Source of the DNA: a virus
IMG/VR virus record: IMGVR_UViG_3300024255_000006
Location: 1-64,000 of that record
Direction: 5' to 3' (one strand)
Length of the DNA stretch: 64,000 nt
Of the stretch, positions 36,101 to 44,065 are shown piece after piece (the first letter of the stretch is position 1; each line of letters begins with the position of its first letter). The notes beneath the pieces are model-generated. The model had not been told where the DNA came from. It worked only from the letters and a program-made list of their open reading frames with translations, and did no database searches. A program made the translations under genes and the position numbers.

Positions 36101-36907
36101 TTGTCTAATGACTTCAGAGTTACCAATGGAAATGGTTCTAACATTGATAGTGATGTTAATGACCTATCTCTATTATTTGATAGCAGTGATGGTGACCTAG
36201 ATGTTCAGGGTCATATCAGACTTGGTGATAATCTCTCTGTATTCAAAGACCATGGTACTGGTGTTGGATTTAGTGGCGCTGATCGTGTCTTCCATGTTGC
36301 AAATGCCGATGGTGATACAATAATTGGTGAAACTGGTGGTGCATATGGTGCAGGTGATCTAACTGTTAACGGTGGTCACCTCCAATTGGTTGGTGCATCA
36401 ACTACAACTCCAAGTAGTACTGATTATCCACTAAGCATCACAAACATGGGTGTAAGTGGTAATAGAAACTATAGAATCCGTCGTGATGCTGCTATTGATG
36501 CATTTGGTGTTACTCAGTTCTATAACAAGAACGGTGGTCGTAGATGGGATTACATCAACGCCGACACAACACTTGAAACTGGTAAGAACTACATCGTCGC
36601 AGTTTCTGCAGATATGGTTCTAACTTTACCATCTAATGCAGAGACAGGTGATATGATTAGATTCATCGAAGTTACTGGTTCAATCTCATATGCACAATCT
36701 ATAATTCTTCGTGCTCCAAACGGTGGTTCTATTCAAGGTGATAACCAAGGTACAAACGCTGGTGGTCTTCCCTCCGCTTATCAAGGTGGTGAGTTGATCG
36801 TCCAAACTAGAAATGCTGGTTTTGGACTAGTCTATATGGGATCACAAGATGGTGGTGGTCAGTCAATCCCGACTACATATAGGGGATGGTGGTTAACTGA
36901 AATTTGA
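27104..36907 (+). CDS. giant virion protein (3267 aa), probable fibre/baseplate
   Basis: The N-terminus (LISSKTGRYLYVSPDDFNAS…NRPFKTIQRAFVEVARYSY) resembles pectate-lyase-like phage fibre proteins that begin a parallel beta-helix. Long Asn/Asp/Thr/Gly-rich beta repeats fill the rest; residues about 2280-2560 have regular fibre-like repeats (DLNVDGGDI, DLDVNGGDI, TINIGT). The C-terminal part ends near an intact fibre tip (GWWLTEI). It is a late gene, directly before three tail-collar genes. Probably a host-contacting fibre or baseplate periphery protein; the exact T4 equivalent is not clear. Confidence 0.75.
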   Translation: MPLTRLDNLISSKTGRYLYVSPDDFNASDELDNRGNSPNRPFKTIQRAFVEVARYSYLPGIDNDRFDEFTIMLMPGDHYIDNRPGPANNSTTPVFSFDQSNNAWTDSSLLDLSNPNNVLYQFNGTEGGCVVPRGCSLIGYDLRRTIIRPLYVPDPADTEQARTSMFNVTGGAYIWQFTIKDGDLTTKSPLYDSNNGVGKVYYRKDDTANLAIPEFSHHKITVFEYAQKTELEIYYEKIAKAFAEYQPTIDDANEFGAKIQETRIVGPLSDLRTIDSIRVTDSSPAGTVTVQVTTKIAHGYIVGQYVAIQENGLDDALNGTFDVTALDTTNRRVFEFELTGTVAGLGLQNNQTYTTGNGLSTNAYVQAEVDSVESASPYMFNLSIRSTWGICGLWANGAKASGFKSMVCAQYTGVSLQKDDRAFIRYDRFTNTWNQASLSDAFATTPYHTKGDAYWKDDWRNFHIRASNDSFVQCVSIFAVGFADHFLMESGGDMSITNSNSNFGNTSLHAIGHKGYSFNQDKGGYISDIIPPERLIESSANEEEVDYYTWDVQASRGTNTKLYFAGTGIADPKKRPAATINGYRIGAKSNDKIYVELDPYATGSGRTTPTDSVFNATLKPSGFISYPSSIQILNPTTVVVDNKNQDSANRIEDNKELIAGEAYGYITTKYPALLNKNIIITKCKRDIGYLLDAIISDLRLGGNINSVQAAESYFSGGTLNYIDGEKFETIEGFEYARDLAIASMRNWDFLQTGCTVTNGSAYVTVPSTVGLFIGMKVEEYTVVNSNNTTVDTNSLTTSNIPANTYIRNVVNSTTIELGSVVNGVRAYLANGQAVNAVGTNSNAKIFFKLEDDNGDRKGIWSSEEGTVDTTITQDTVYPECATAASAIQSLFGQIKTILNNGISPVGDRFADAHDLLLSNKNWIADVAVKDMQIQFPTFQVPGGAVNCFDDVVDVVEAIAYNVKYGSNNQVYDAANFYVVGAHVSGEEEQSVYVFDIAKAMAEKVIQNVTYTPRAGVTTTYSQIKDLTITVDPAPVGGNYCADVISAQNTLFDIIEAGIDNAGTVNNANAGVFAALTKTSPQQTVVSRQNPSTDTSQFANRATLFTVNAGGTNPHKFETGTPIRLVAREKSGTTPDERDVRLPVGFEPNRTYFVIAPGRDTQPFNYNQASVYSGIFDGGDQTKLMLANTKENAAAGIYIYSPETEAIDDDVEILVQQYVLDETYNLHEYRVTFDGSSGTVLKTDVAHIFDKPTTGLGADYIQKIFFRAEGSDGQVGTLPTLSGIGGTQISNTREYFVRYNSDDTFKIFATAQDAITGAPEVTLVNSTTQFWYVFANKRVSPMRFDPTFVDTSASRTPAITDGLWYLNLKDETTNDDNILGRFSETDYDSASGQVQTTDSYYTRLEDNRDKDDRIYRLRYVQPKDFPGAVRKPNNGFVIKIRTDTKRNLLPQRIVLEPIGGAPALAEFRNPDTTNAAEVIGMSVSQFDSAVQAGTLDKDNIYDPDNNPVVVNTDNFLRFSVRSARTVTINSQPLLEVTAFDHTVDDTNAPQLKNTVFHTVEINAPQAGTFTVSKTASTVSNRVEWTGGSSGFGYIHAYFNVGAKHYIILKDVSARPTYDPLVNTRFDQNGVYADQQADVNSGRDLTSKYLYVVQGANVFTLTPGDTVDDSVGNTYKVLSVEDENDIDDTFYIFDAEEIQERVSGQQNGIYYLTAVRGNITPLPRGAGVANNFQNFKFSQPISSLYPLDYKNDPTWYQVIDNDGTKDTLIKDPQASSSFANNYTHGLVYVNDYKRSMTKEAVVDLTESAYFEDYTYTSANSIAAQDGNATSGSEQRKIPIAGDTASVHDQKVYVELRRPSIARSGNHTFEYLGFGPGNYSTGLPARQEVILTEFQDYYAQAKRQDGGIVFYTGLNSNGDLYIGNRKIDAITGEEEFLERAVLTASEDDSDPIESLVTSFDTPVTFKDKITVEGISYLNNRVIINTQPPAESPALVIQSNPRNDGGNEDNTLTRGSFANRSDGDITIDRNKISAAIFETKGRGTVSFPGQTYSQRTHYSYSEQIPTNRTPDQSSTFSSDQFVRYYQSTDVDANPQPGDMLLKGNSVQNSGSLGWVYSNYYQEIPAGSILDLVTNGSSTVRINWSGVLTNADTSIKMSVGKTIRIQGFSQSLINGLWTVTRADQTGADNDFIEFIVANAITGQTYNWDPASQPTAVLERSEESWKEFGVLGSEALRTDTDAIGEYKLGVNTLARTAHAAHEFGFLTYSAGGTTYDQQEPRANLDVVGNAFISGRTISNAQYMAGTGTAKVESNVHEAFLVGGNSASPQSTALFRVDTTNNRIGINLSRSDLSDTLTINGTLKLLGPSSNVDIDGDLNVDGGDITTNVATFNLLNDNALTINAFGDATTLTIADDATSDQTINIGTSAAGLGTLNIHTSLDRSVINIGTTPNNNPTSTSVITIGGGFQNTANSTLTVKNAQTILDGDLDVNGGDIQSNSSTINLFTRSGFGNIVNFATRASQFTIGGVAGSTTIRNSLIVNGDTDMMGDVTMNGGSNSGTVTVTRASLNTAKITHTAGSLSNLNVDFYEFIADIDGAEILTSVNGSNGQIAVADNYFLDGNTVRFSDTTGLSNNVNTTTTYFVVNSSAANGTLQIAATEGGTPIVFSGTPGTSTGITLQNTLVDTGSGTNAWTGNSSDAEYTRLPVNNVEGIEIGDILIIGSELVEVISPGPDSNTRIVPVNRGVDCTTIPTNTADNTVINKLAKSPGATYTVGRVPQNSSTPTVSNLNAVADTLEVPIGALQEGDAVSFSSIGSIQGAIVQGPTYFVANVINDTANSVTRFNLAGDPGGGALDITGGSTTGAVLNFSDTLIALAEFGGQIKVGDYLRISPSTTCPSGEFVEVINVNTTNAEKFTVNNGANQDRFVIDSVFGGVNSTILGEQDFSINLTAVASTNADDNKFRVVNGTGLSPAERFTINSAGTVDFVGDGTTADPNARLKSDGMFWLSNDFRVTNGNGSNIDSDVNDLSLLFDSSDGDLDVQGHIRLGDNLSVFKDHGTGVGFSGADRVFHVANADGDTIIGETGGAYGAGDLTVNGGHLQLVGASTTTPSSTDYPLSITNMGVSGNRNYRIRRDAAIDAFGVTQFYNKNGGRRWDYINADTTLETGKNYIVAVSADMVLTLPSNAETGDMIRFIEVTGSISYAQSIILRAPNGGSIQGDNQGTNAGGLPSAYQGGELIVQTRNAGFGLVYMGSQDGGGQSIPTTYRGWWLTEI

Positions 36908-36916
36908 TAACTAAAA

Positions 36917-38455
36917 ATGTCTAAAAGTTACGAAACAGAAAGGAGAATGCGTGCTGCTACAATCGGCACCATTCTTCCTTGGACAGGAAGTGCAGGAGAT
37001 AAGCCAGATGGTTGGATCGAATGCAATGGACAAACACTAGAAGCAATTGACTTTCCAGTTCTTGCTTCAGTTATTGGTAACACCTATGGTCCTACTAATG
37101 GACTGAATAGTAGAACTTATGGTGCATACATTCTTGGTGATCAGTTTAGACTGCCTACATTGAATGGTAGAGTCCTTGTTGATTATGAAGCAGACTATTT
37201 GTCTATAACTGCATTACAGATGGGACAAAATTACTCATCTGGTGCTGTTGGTGGTATCAATATTATTCAGGGTGAAGTTGACTTACTTAGAAGTGCTACT
37301 AACCCTCAAACAATTGCTAATGGAACTGGAAACTTAGCAAATGGTCCTGGAGTTTCTGGTACTGGACTACAACTTAGCGTAAGTTGCAACTCTGCTGGTA
37401 GAGTTGGTATCGATAACATTATTGCAACTGGGTCTGGATTTGCAGCAGGAAATCAATTTATAATTCCTGCATCTTTGTTTGGTGCAAATTCTCAAGAAGA
37501 TGTTATTCTCGAAGTTCAGTGGGTTCTACCATCAGTTGCTGATGTTCTAACACCGTCTGGAGCAGGAACTACACAACTTATTACTGGTAATGGAGATGCA
37601 ACTACTCCACCAACATCAGCAAATGCTACGGCAGACATCAACTTTGTTGTTTCTGATTCTAGCAATCTAACCGCACAGATTAGAAATTTTAGTATTAACC
37701 CACCAGCATATTTCAAATCATTCTATACAGTTCCTAGAAGACTTTCTAAGGATCATATGCCTTCTCATAGACATGCTAATCCTTCAGGTGAATCTGGATA
37801 TAGTCGTGCTGACCCTGATGCTGGTTTTGTTGAAGGATTCCAATGTCCCTCTTTCGGATCTTCTGTAGAAGGAAATCAAAAACAAAAATCGCTACAATCT
37901 CCACGAGATTCTGTTCTTCCTGGAGTTGGATTTGTTACTACATTTGAGGAAGGAAGAACAATTGTTTCTACATCTGGACCTGCAAAATTAAACGTTAATA
38001 CTATTGGTGGTGGTCTTGGTGTTGATCAACCTGTTTGGTCTGGTCCTCATCCTAGACCTTTAAGTGGTAACTCTGGTGCTAGTGGAAACTGTAATTACAG
38101 AGAAGCAGCAGCAAGTGGATTGTTTACCAATAGAAAAAACTGGTATGGTAATCAGTCTGCAAACCAAATTGCTAATGCTGGTGGTCCATCTTTAACATAT
38201 CCAACAACTCTAAACCATAATGGTGAAGATCATACAGGAATTAGATCTCATAATCATTATAGTTTTGAGGTTGCTATGAATGCTGGATTCTTGAGACCAC
38301 CAACAATTGTTCCTGTTAACAATTTGCAAATTGATAGCAGTTTGACTGGTGTAGCAACCAATATTGCTGCTCAAAACCTTCCATCAGCACTAAATATCAA
38401 TGTGGATGTTAAAACTCCATCATTAACCATGATTTATCTCATCCGAGCTTTCTAA
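36917..38455 (+). CDS. tail-collar domain fibre protein 1
   Basis: 512 aa. N-terminal phage tail-collar domain: TIGTILPWTGSAGDKPDGWI, ECNGQTL, FPVLASVIGNTYG, QFRLPTLNGR. The rest is Gly/Asn-rich with His-rich segments (DHMPSHRHANPSG, RSHNHYSFE) typical of T4 gp12-like fibres that bind metal at the tip. First of three tandem paralogues. Confidence 0.85.
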   Translation: MSKSYETERRMRAATIGTILPWTGSAGDKPDGWIECNGQTLEAIDFPVLASVIGNTYGPTNGLNSRTYGAYILGDQFRLPTLNGRVLVDYEADYLSITALQMGQNYSSGAVGGINIIQGEVDLLRSATNPQTIANGTGNLANGPGVSGTGLQLSVSCNSAGRVGIDNIIATGSGFAAGNQFIIPASLFGANSQEDVILEVQWVLPSVADVLTPSGAGTTQLITGNGDATTPPTSANATADINFVVSDSSNLTAQIRNFSINPPAYFKSFYTVPRRLSKDHMPSHRHANPSGESGYSRADPDAGFVEGFQCPSFGSSVEGNQKQKSLQSPRDSVLPGVGFVTTFEEGRTIVSTSGPAKLNVNTIGGGLGVDQPVWSGPHPRPLSGNSGASGNCNYREAAASGLFTNRKNWYGNQSANQIANAGGPSLTYPTTLNHNGEDHTGIRSHNHYSFEVAMNAGFLRPPTIVPVNNLQIDSSLTGVATNIAAQNLPSALNINVDVKTPSLTMIYLIRAF

Positions 38456-39579
38456 TGAAGTTTTTACAAAAAGAAAGAGCAAAATTAGGATCTGCTCCTG
38501 GTACGATTATCCAGTGGTCTACTCCTATTTTAGATAATGATCCAGATGCATCAAATAACGTAGTTGATTTACCAGCTGGTTATTTGAAGTGTGATGGATC
38601 AATCTATAGCAGCAGGCAATATCCATACCTAGCAAAAATTCTAGGTACTGGTGGTGGTAGTCTCTATAAAAAAGATGATCAAACCTTAGATGATGATCAG
38701 TTTCAAGTTCCAGATTTAGGATCTAAACATATTGAAGCATCTGTTGGTGCAAACATTGGTTCATATAGAAATGATACCAAAGTAACTGGAACAGATACCG
38801 TAGTACAGAAAGCAGGTGTTGGTGTAGATATTTTCTCTAATATCGGTGATACAGCACAGGTGGGATTCAATGGTGTTTTTACTGTACCATCACAAAATTT
38901 TGCCCTGAATGGTAATATTGGTTGGACTTTCCCAACATCATCTGAAACTGAAAGTGTTAGTGATAGAGCGATCGGTCCTCATATGCACTATTCTTCTACT
39001 GGTAGAGTTGCAGTTAAAGAGGCACCTGGATTTGGTAATACTTCTAGACCATATTATTTGCGTCCAGAAGATACTTCAACGGCATCTCCTGATTGTAATT
39101 CAGTTGGTGAAGCATATCACAGTCGCGAAGGTCAAGGTCCTAATTTCTGTAATAATACCTGTGAGAACTTTCAGGAGGCATTTATTGGTAATGTTGAAGG
39201 ATCTTCTTCTCAGTGGACAACTTCTAAGACAATCTCTACTATCACTGCAGCAAACTGGCCAAACACTGCTACAGTTAATGTAGGTAATTTGAGACCATTT
39301 GATACAGTACCACAAGGTGCTCAGATTGCATATGCAACTGCTAGAAATACTGAGCAGGTAGTTGAGTCTCCACCTGGAACAGATACTACTGACCTTACGT
39401 CACATTCTCACAGACTTGATAGAGATTTTAGTGAAACTAGTTATGAAGCGACAACTGATGTCGGAACTATCAGACCTGATGGATTGAGTGCTGCTGTTAA
39501 CGTTAGAACGTCAACATCGACTAAATTTGATGATGTTGTCTCTCCATACATTGTTATTGAATTTCTAATCAAATACTAA
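38455..39579 (+). CDS. tail-collar domain fibre protein 2
   Basis: 374 aa. Tail-collar motif: GTIIQWSTP, LPAGYLKCDGSIYSSRQYPY, LAKILGTGG, FQVPDLGS. A His-containing C-terminal part (THSHRLDRDF, GPHMHYSS) resembles the neighbours. Its ATG overlaps the stop of protein 1 by one base. Confidence 0.85.
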   Translation: MKFLQKERAKLGSAPGTIIQWSTPILDNDPDASNNVVDLPAGYLKCDGSIYSSRQYPYLAKILGTGGGSLYKKDDQTLDDDQFQVPDLGSKHIEASVGANIGSYRNDTKVTGTDTVVQKAGVGVDIFSNIGDTAQVGFNGVFTVPSQNFALNGNIGWTFPTSSETESVSDRAIGPHMHYSSTGRVAVKEAPGFGNTSRPYYLRPEDTSTASPDCNSVGEAYHSREGQGPNFCNNTCENFQEAFIGNVEGSSSQWTTSKTISTITAANWPNTATVNVGNLRPFDTVPQGAQIAYATARNTEQVVESPPGTDTTDLTSHSHRLDRDFSETSYEATTDVGTIRPDGLSAAVNVRTSTSTKFDDVVSPYIVIEFLIKY

Positions 39580-39580
39580 A

Positions 39581-40654
39581 ATGGCTGTACGATCAAAAGG
39601 TAGTTATACACATCATTATTCGGATCAGATAGGAGACTCTGGAGCTCCAATCGGTTCAATTTGTTGTGTCTTTGTAGATGATGCTAGTTCTGCATCTGCT
39701 ACAACTGATGCTGTTGCAGATAATTATCCTGGTTGGTTGTACTGTGATGGTTCTTTAGTCAGTGTAGAGAATTATCCTCTGTTATTTGAAGTTCTTGGTA
39801 ATAAGTATGGTGGAACAAATCCACAATCAGTGAATTTGCGTGACTGGGGAAGCACTGCGGGCAGTACAGTTAGTGCTACATTTAACCTACCTGATCTCAG
39901 AATGAAGAGATTAAATGGTCCTGGTGGTGTCGATGGTCCTGGTTCTATTACTCCTGATAATTCTCAGATGCAGGTTGGTGATACTGGCGGTGAGTGGTAT
40001 ATCTCTAGATCAAGACAATTAGATGAATATACTATTGGAACTGTTAGAGTGCAAGGATATGATACATGTATTGACTTCATCGATGGATCTTTGAGTGGTA
40101 ACACACAAATTACTGTTGGACCACTACAATCTAGACCTCTAACTGGTCCACCACCACACACTCACTTGCTACTTAATAGTGAGGGAGACCAAAGACAGGG
40201 CATGAAAAATGGTGATGCTCATAATGGTAATACATTTTCACCAAACTACATCACAAACAAAGCAGCAGTTTCTCAGTTTGACCCAGCAGAAGGCATTCAA
40301 GCTGAGCACAGTCACTATCTTGCTGAATTTAATCCAATTAGAATTGGAAGTAACGAGCAGTATTCATTTGATACAACTGTAACTTACACTAATAGTCCAA
40401 CTGCGTATTCAAATGTATATGGTGCGAGTAAAGTAAATGATGGTTCGACTAATAGTCAGGGACAAACAGTTGATATGGAGGAACAGTTTATTATTAACAT
40501 TAACCCAGCACAGGCAGGTATTACTCTAAACTCTGGTACAATAACAATGACTGCTGCAGAACAAATTAGTGTTGTTGCATCAATCATACCTACTACTCCT
40601 GTCCCACTTGTGCTAAAATACTTTAGGGTCAAATATTTAATTAAAGCTTGGTGA
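39581..40654 (+). CDS. tail-collar domain fibre protein 3
   Basis: 357 aa. Collar motif: APIGSICCVFVDD, YPGWLYCDGSLVSVENYPLL, FEVLGNKYGG, FNLPDLRMKR. Also PPPHTHLLLNSEGD and EHSHYLAEF. The third paralogue; different C-termini of the three suggest variable receptor tips. Confidence 0.85.
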   Translation: MAVRSKGSYTHHYSDQIGDSGAPIGSICCVFVDDASSASATTDAVADNYPGWLYCDGSLVSVENYPLLFEVLGNKYGGTNPQSVNLRDWGSTAGSTVSATFNLPDLRMKRLNGPGGVDGPGSITPDNSQMQVGDTGGEWYISRSRQLDEYTIGTVRVQGYDTCIDFIDGSLSGNTQITVGPLQSRPLTGPPPHTHLLLNSEGDQRQGMKNGDAHNGNTFSPNYITNKAAVSQFDPAEGIQAEHSHYLAEFNPIRIGSNEQYSFDTTVTYTNSPTAYSNVYGASKVNDGSTNSQGQTVDMEEQFIININPAQAGITLNSGTITMTAAEQISVVASIIPTTPVPLVLKYFRVKYLIKAW

Positions 40655-40662
40655 AATAAATT

Positions 40663-41364
40663 ATGCCTATTACAACTCCTGGGTCATCTAACTTTAACGA
40701 GATGTTGAACCCAATCATTCCCGTCAACCTGATGGGTGGAAAGGGAAAGTTTGATGATTTTGTTGGCGTTTGGGAAAACTTTGTTCCTGAATCAGTTTGT
40801 ACAGAACTCATTGACTTCTTTAAATGCTGGAAAGAAAATGCAACTATTGTGAACGAAGAGCGTGACCTACAGTTATTAGATATTGCAGATGCATCGACTG
40901 AAGCTTGTAGTGGTCAAACACAATTTGCTTCTGGTCATCTTGGAAGAAGCGATCTTGCTCTCATGATTGATAACATGAGTATCCCGCTTTCAAATACTGT
41001 TAATCAGTATTTGCAATCTTGTGTTAATCATTACTGTAGAGAATATCATGCACTTGGATCATCGCCTATTACATCTTGGTCGATTAAGATGCAAGAAACT
41101 CCTGCAGGTGGTGGATATCACGTTTATCACTATGAGCGTGGATCTTTTAACGAATCAGCACGAGAACTAGTGTGGATGATTTACTTGAATGACGAATTTG
41201 ATGGTGGTGAAACTGAATTCTTTTATCAGAGAAGACGCATCAAACCTTCTATTGGAACTGTAGTCATTTGGCCATCTGGATTCACACATACACATCGAGG
41301 CAACTTAGTGCTGGAAGGTACTAAATATATTGTAACAGGATGGTATTATCAGCAACCCGTTTAA
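40663..41364 (+). CDS. 2OG-Fe(II) oxygenase (prolyl-4-hydroxylase type)
   Basis: 233 aa. P4H-type core: YHVYHYE (153-158), WMIYLNDEFDGGETEFFYQ, GTVVIWPSGFTHTHRG with the distal His at 209 or 211, and Lys221 for 2-oxoglutarate. Position directly after the fibre genes and before a fibre chaperone suggests it may hydroxylate virion proteins (inference). Confidence 0.85.
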   Translation: MPITTPGSSNFNEMLNPIIPVNLMGGKGKFDDFVGVWENFVPESVCTELIDFFKCWKENATIVNEERDLQLLDIADASTEACSGQTQFASGHLGRSDLALMIDNMSIPLSNTVNQYLQSCVNHYCREYHALGSSPITSWSIKMQETPAGGGYHVYHYERGSFNESARELVWMIYLNDEFDGGETEFFYQRRRIKPSIGTVVIWPSGFTHTHRGNLVLEGTKYIVTGWYYQQPV

Positions 41365-41365
41365 C

Positions 41366-42241
41366 ATGAATATCACAAATAAAACCGTTATGATTAGCGG
41401 TCCTAGCAGGACCGTACAGAGAGGAACATTGACCGTTACGGTTAATGAGTCTGACTGGAATAGATATATCCTTCCGCTTATCTATCCTTTGTGGGATTCA
41501 GACAAGGATGTTCTGATGTCTTTTACATATCGTGATCTACCAGAAGAACAATTCTTCTGTGAGAAGAAAAAGTATGTTCGTAATCACACAACTGGAGAAT
41601 ATTTCTGGAAGGATTACATCTTCAGTGAAATTGAACTTGAAGTTGCACGTCAGTTAGCGACAGATCTCAGTGAAGCAATTGACGCTATCGCATCAACAAC
41701 AAAGAGAGATGTTGATGAGATGTTTAACACCATCATGAAAAGAGAGAAAGGTCTTTCTCTTGCACGAATTAAAGCATGGAGAAACTTCTTCTTGTTCTCT
41801 TCTGATTGGACTATGTTGGAAGATGCTCCAGTTTCAGCAGAAGAAAAAGAACAGTGGAGACTGTATCGTCAGAAGATTCGCGCATTGCCTGATCTATTTG
41901 ACTCTAATACTAAAGTTCTTGCTGAGGTCCATATTCCTATTGACCCAATTGTTTACAGAAAGAACTATTTGCCTTATAATGAGGGAGCAACTTATCTTGG
42001 AAGTGATGATCAGTTTATCTGGTTCCCAGGTAAAGAAGGACTTCCTGGTGGAGCACTAGACAGAGCAATGCATGAGTATATGCATCTTGCTGTTAAGATG
42101 TCTAGACCATCTCCAATGTTTAATGTTCCTAATATCTCCCATCTCACCGATCCAATCGATGCATTGGTAGCAGAGATTGAACGTGAACAAGCACTACTTG
42201 ATGAATTAAGAGAACAACAAAATGCAGCTTCGTCGGATTAA
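41366..42241 (+). CDS. tail-fibre assembly chaperone-like protein
   Basis: 291 aa. The middle block ARIKAWRNFFLFSSDWTMLE…EEKEQWRLYRQKIRALPDL matches the C-terminal pattern of phage tail-fibre assembly chaperones (SDWT..D.P.S..E...W..YR..LR.LP). The N-terminal part is unassigned. It lies after the collar genes, the usual place for a fibre chaperone. C-terminus helical (EIEREQALLDELREQQ). Confidence 0.72.
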   Translation: MNITNKTVMISGPSRTVQRGTLTVTVNESDWNRYILPLIYPLWDSDKDVLMSFTYRDLPEEQFFCEKKKYVRNHTTGEYFWKDYIFSEIELEVARQLATDLSEAIDAIASTTKRDVDEMFNTIMKREKGLSLARIKAWRNFFLFSSDWTMLEDAPVSAEEKEQWRLYRQKIRALPDLFDSNTKVLAEVHIPIDPIVYRKNYLPYNEGATYLGSDDQFIWFPGKEGLPGGALDRAMHEYMHLAVKMSRPSPMFNVPNISHLTDPIDALVAEIEREQALLDELREQQNAASSD

Positions 42242-42956
42242 ATGGTTAGATGATGTGGTATGCAGTCACATCAATAACTTCTATGATTTTTGTGAATTTC
42301 AAGATGGTTCTAATACTGGACCAAGGAATCGATCGGTTAAAAGAAATGTAGAAATGATCGACAAAGACATGAAAGCATCGTCTTTGTTAATGGATCAATT
42401 CCATAAACACCCATTCATGCAAGCACTAACACTACGTCATGTAAGTGTTCCTTTGTTTGCAGAGTATAGATCTGAAGAGAATGGTCATTATTCATTTCAT
42501 AATGATGCTCCTCTCATGCATGACTTGAGAACGGATCATTTGTTTATTACTGCTATCAATGATGAGAGTGAGTATGAAGGTGGTGACTTAATCATTCGTT
42601 GGGGAACTGAAAATATTTCTTTCAGACTTCAAAAAGGTGAAGGCATTCTGATTGATCCCAATTTATGGCATACGGTAACTCCAGTCACAAAAGGCAAACG
42701 AAGAGTTGCTATCATGTGGTTTGAGAGTTTGATTCGTGATACTACAATACGAGAAATATATTTTGATTATGTTGATCTCTGTCATAGAGCAATTCAATGT
42801 ATTGATCCAGAGAAATGGGATGAAGTAAGTGATATCGATATACCTACATATTTCAACGGCATCAAATATAAAATTCTAAGAGAATATGGTGATGCATATC
42901 CAGGAAAACACTCTCCTGATTTCTCTGTACCATTAGACGAAAAATCCTATGAATAA
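42222..42956 (+). CDS. PKHD-type 2OG-Fe(II) oxygenase
   Basis: 244 aa. PiuC/PKHD-like core: His93-x-Asp95 (YSFHNDAPLM), DHLFITAINDESEYEGGDL, GILIDPNLWHTVTPV with His150, and basic residues 159-161 for 2-oxoglutarate. Cyanophages often carry such hydroxylases; substrate unknown. It overlaps the chaperone-like gene by 20 nt. Confidence 0.88.
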   Translation: MQLRRIKWLDDVVCSHINNFYDFCEFQDGSNTGPRNRSVKRNVEMIDKDMKASSLLMDQFHKHPFMQALTLRHVSVPLFAEYRSEENGHYSFHNDAPLMHDLRTDHLFITAINDESEYEGGDLIIRWGTENISFRLQKGEGILIDPNLWHTVTPVTKGKRRVAIMWFESLIRDTTIREIYFDYVDLCHRAIQCIDPEKWDEVSDIDIPTYFNGIKYKILREYGDAYPGKHSPDFSVPLDEKSYE

Positions 42957-43320
42957 CTTTCTTACATTACAAGAACTCATCTCTGACTACGCTGTAGCAA
43001 GAGAAAAGGTTTTAATTTGGTTTGATGCTAGAGGCATTCGTAAACTGGAGGATGCTGGAAATGTAGATAAATTGAATCAAGTCTACACTTTCTATCGTGA
43101 ATTCCTACCTGATGATATTTACGCAGAGTTCTTTAACTCTTCCTTTGGAACATTTGAGCGTCAAGATCCTATCGTTGCACAAGATATAGTTGAAGATTGG
43201 TTTCCACCTGTAGAAACTCTTCCTGACTCAGATTATTATGTTTATTCATGTGTCTTCGCTAAAAATGGTGTAATTGCATATGAAAATGTTACGCCAACTC
43301 GTCAGGAAGATACTGACTGA
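42949..43320 (+). CDS. hypothetical protein
   Basis: 123 aa, acidic, with helical N-terminal half (YAVAREKVLIWFDARGIRKL) and an aromatic C-terminal half (PDSDYYVYSCVFAKNGVIAY). Its 3' end overlaps the convergent gene by 32 nt. Not recognised. Confidence 0.6.
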   Translation: MNNFLTLQELISDYAVAREKVLIWFDARGIRKLEDAGNVDKLNQVYTFYREFLPDDIYAEFFNSSFGTFERQDPIVAQDIVEDWFPPVETLPDSDYYVYSCVFAKNGVIAYENVTPTRQEDTD

Positions 43321-44065
43321 CGAACCATGATGCTCCCTGTTCATTCATACCATGATATTGAACAGAGTGATCAATACCTTCTAGTTTTACACCAAACCAT
43401 CCTTGCGGTTCTTTCGTGAGTAAATCTTTATCTCTTTGAGGGGTCAGTGTTACTGATCCCTTTTTAATTTCATACGGTAGATTATATTCAACACATGCTG
43501 GTTCATATGGTTTGGTCCTCCATATGTTGTACATCAATGTGATTCTTTTTTCGCCAGGATACATCTCACCATAGTTTGAAGGAACTCCATGGAAATAAGG
43601 CATTGCCCAAGTTATATGTTTACCTGCCTTAGGTGAACTCCAAAATGACCATGAGTCTTCTCCTGTAACGTAAACACCATCAGTTTTACCCCAGTCATGA
43701 TATTGATCCAATAGAATTGTGGGTTGACCTGAGTTAGTTAAATACGTTACAGTGCAGAATGGAGCAGGATAATACACACCATCTTTGTTAAACCTATCCA
43801 GATCTCCATCTACATGGAAATACCAATAGGAACTTAGGTCATCGTGCGATCTTATCCACCATTCTGCACCAACATAACTGTGATACATGTTATGTTTTCT
43901 AGCAGACTCAAAAATATATTGCTCGATAATATTCTCTGGGTGTCTATCAAATCCATACCACCACGTTAGTTTTTGATCTTCATCGTGTGCTAGAATGTTA
44001 TCAGCTTCCTCTTTGATGCGAGCAGTGCTCTCTTCACTGATATAGGTATTATATGATTCAATCAT
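43289..44065 (-). CDS. 2OG-Fe(II) oxygenase-like protein (reverse strand)
   Basis: 258 aa, the only - strand gene in the right half of the window. A double-stranded beta-helix core is suggested by His84-x-Asp86 (WYFHVDGDLD), His159 (MPYFHGVPSNYG) and Arg174 (GEKRITLMYNIW). Divergent from the next gene with a 2-nt overlap of starts (TCATGA), so both promoters lie inside coding sequence. Substrate unknown. Confidence 0.72.
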   Translation of the reverse strand: MIESYNTYISEESTARIKEEADNILAHDEDQKLTWWYGFDRHPENIIEQYIFESARKHNMYHSYVGAEWWIRSHDDLSSYWYFHVDGDLDRFNKDGVYYPAPFCTVTYLTNSGQPTILLDQYHDWGKTDGVYVTGEDSWSFWSSPKAGKHITWAMPYFHGVPSNYGEMYPGEKRITLMYNIWRTKPYEPACVEYNLPYEIKKGSVTLTPQRDKDLLTKEPQGWFGVKLEGIDHSVQYHGMNEQGASWFVSQYLPDELA

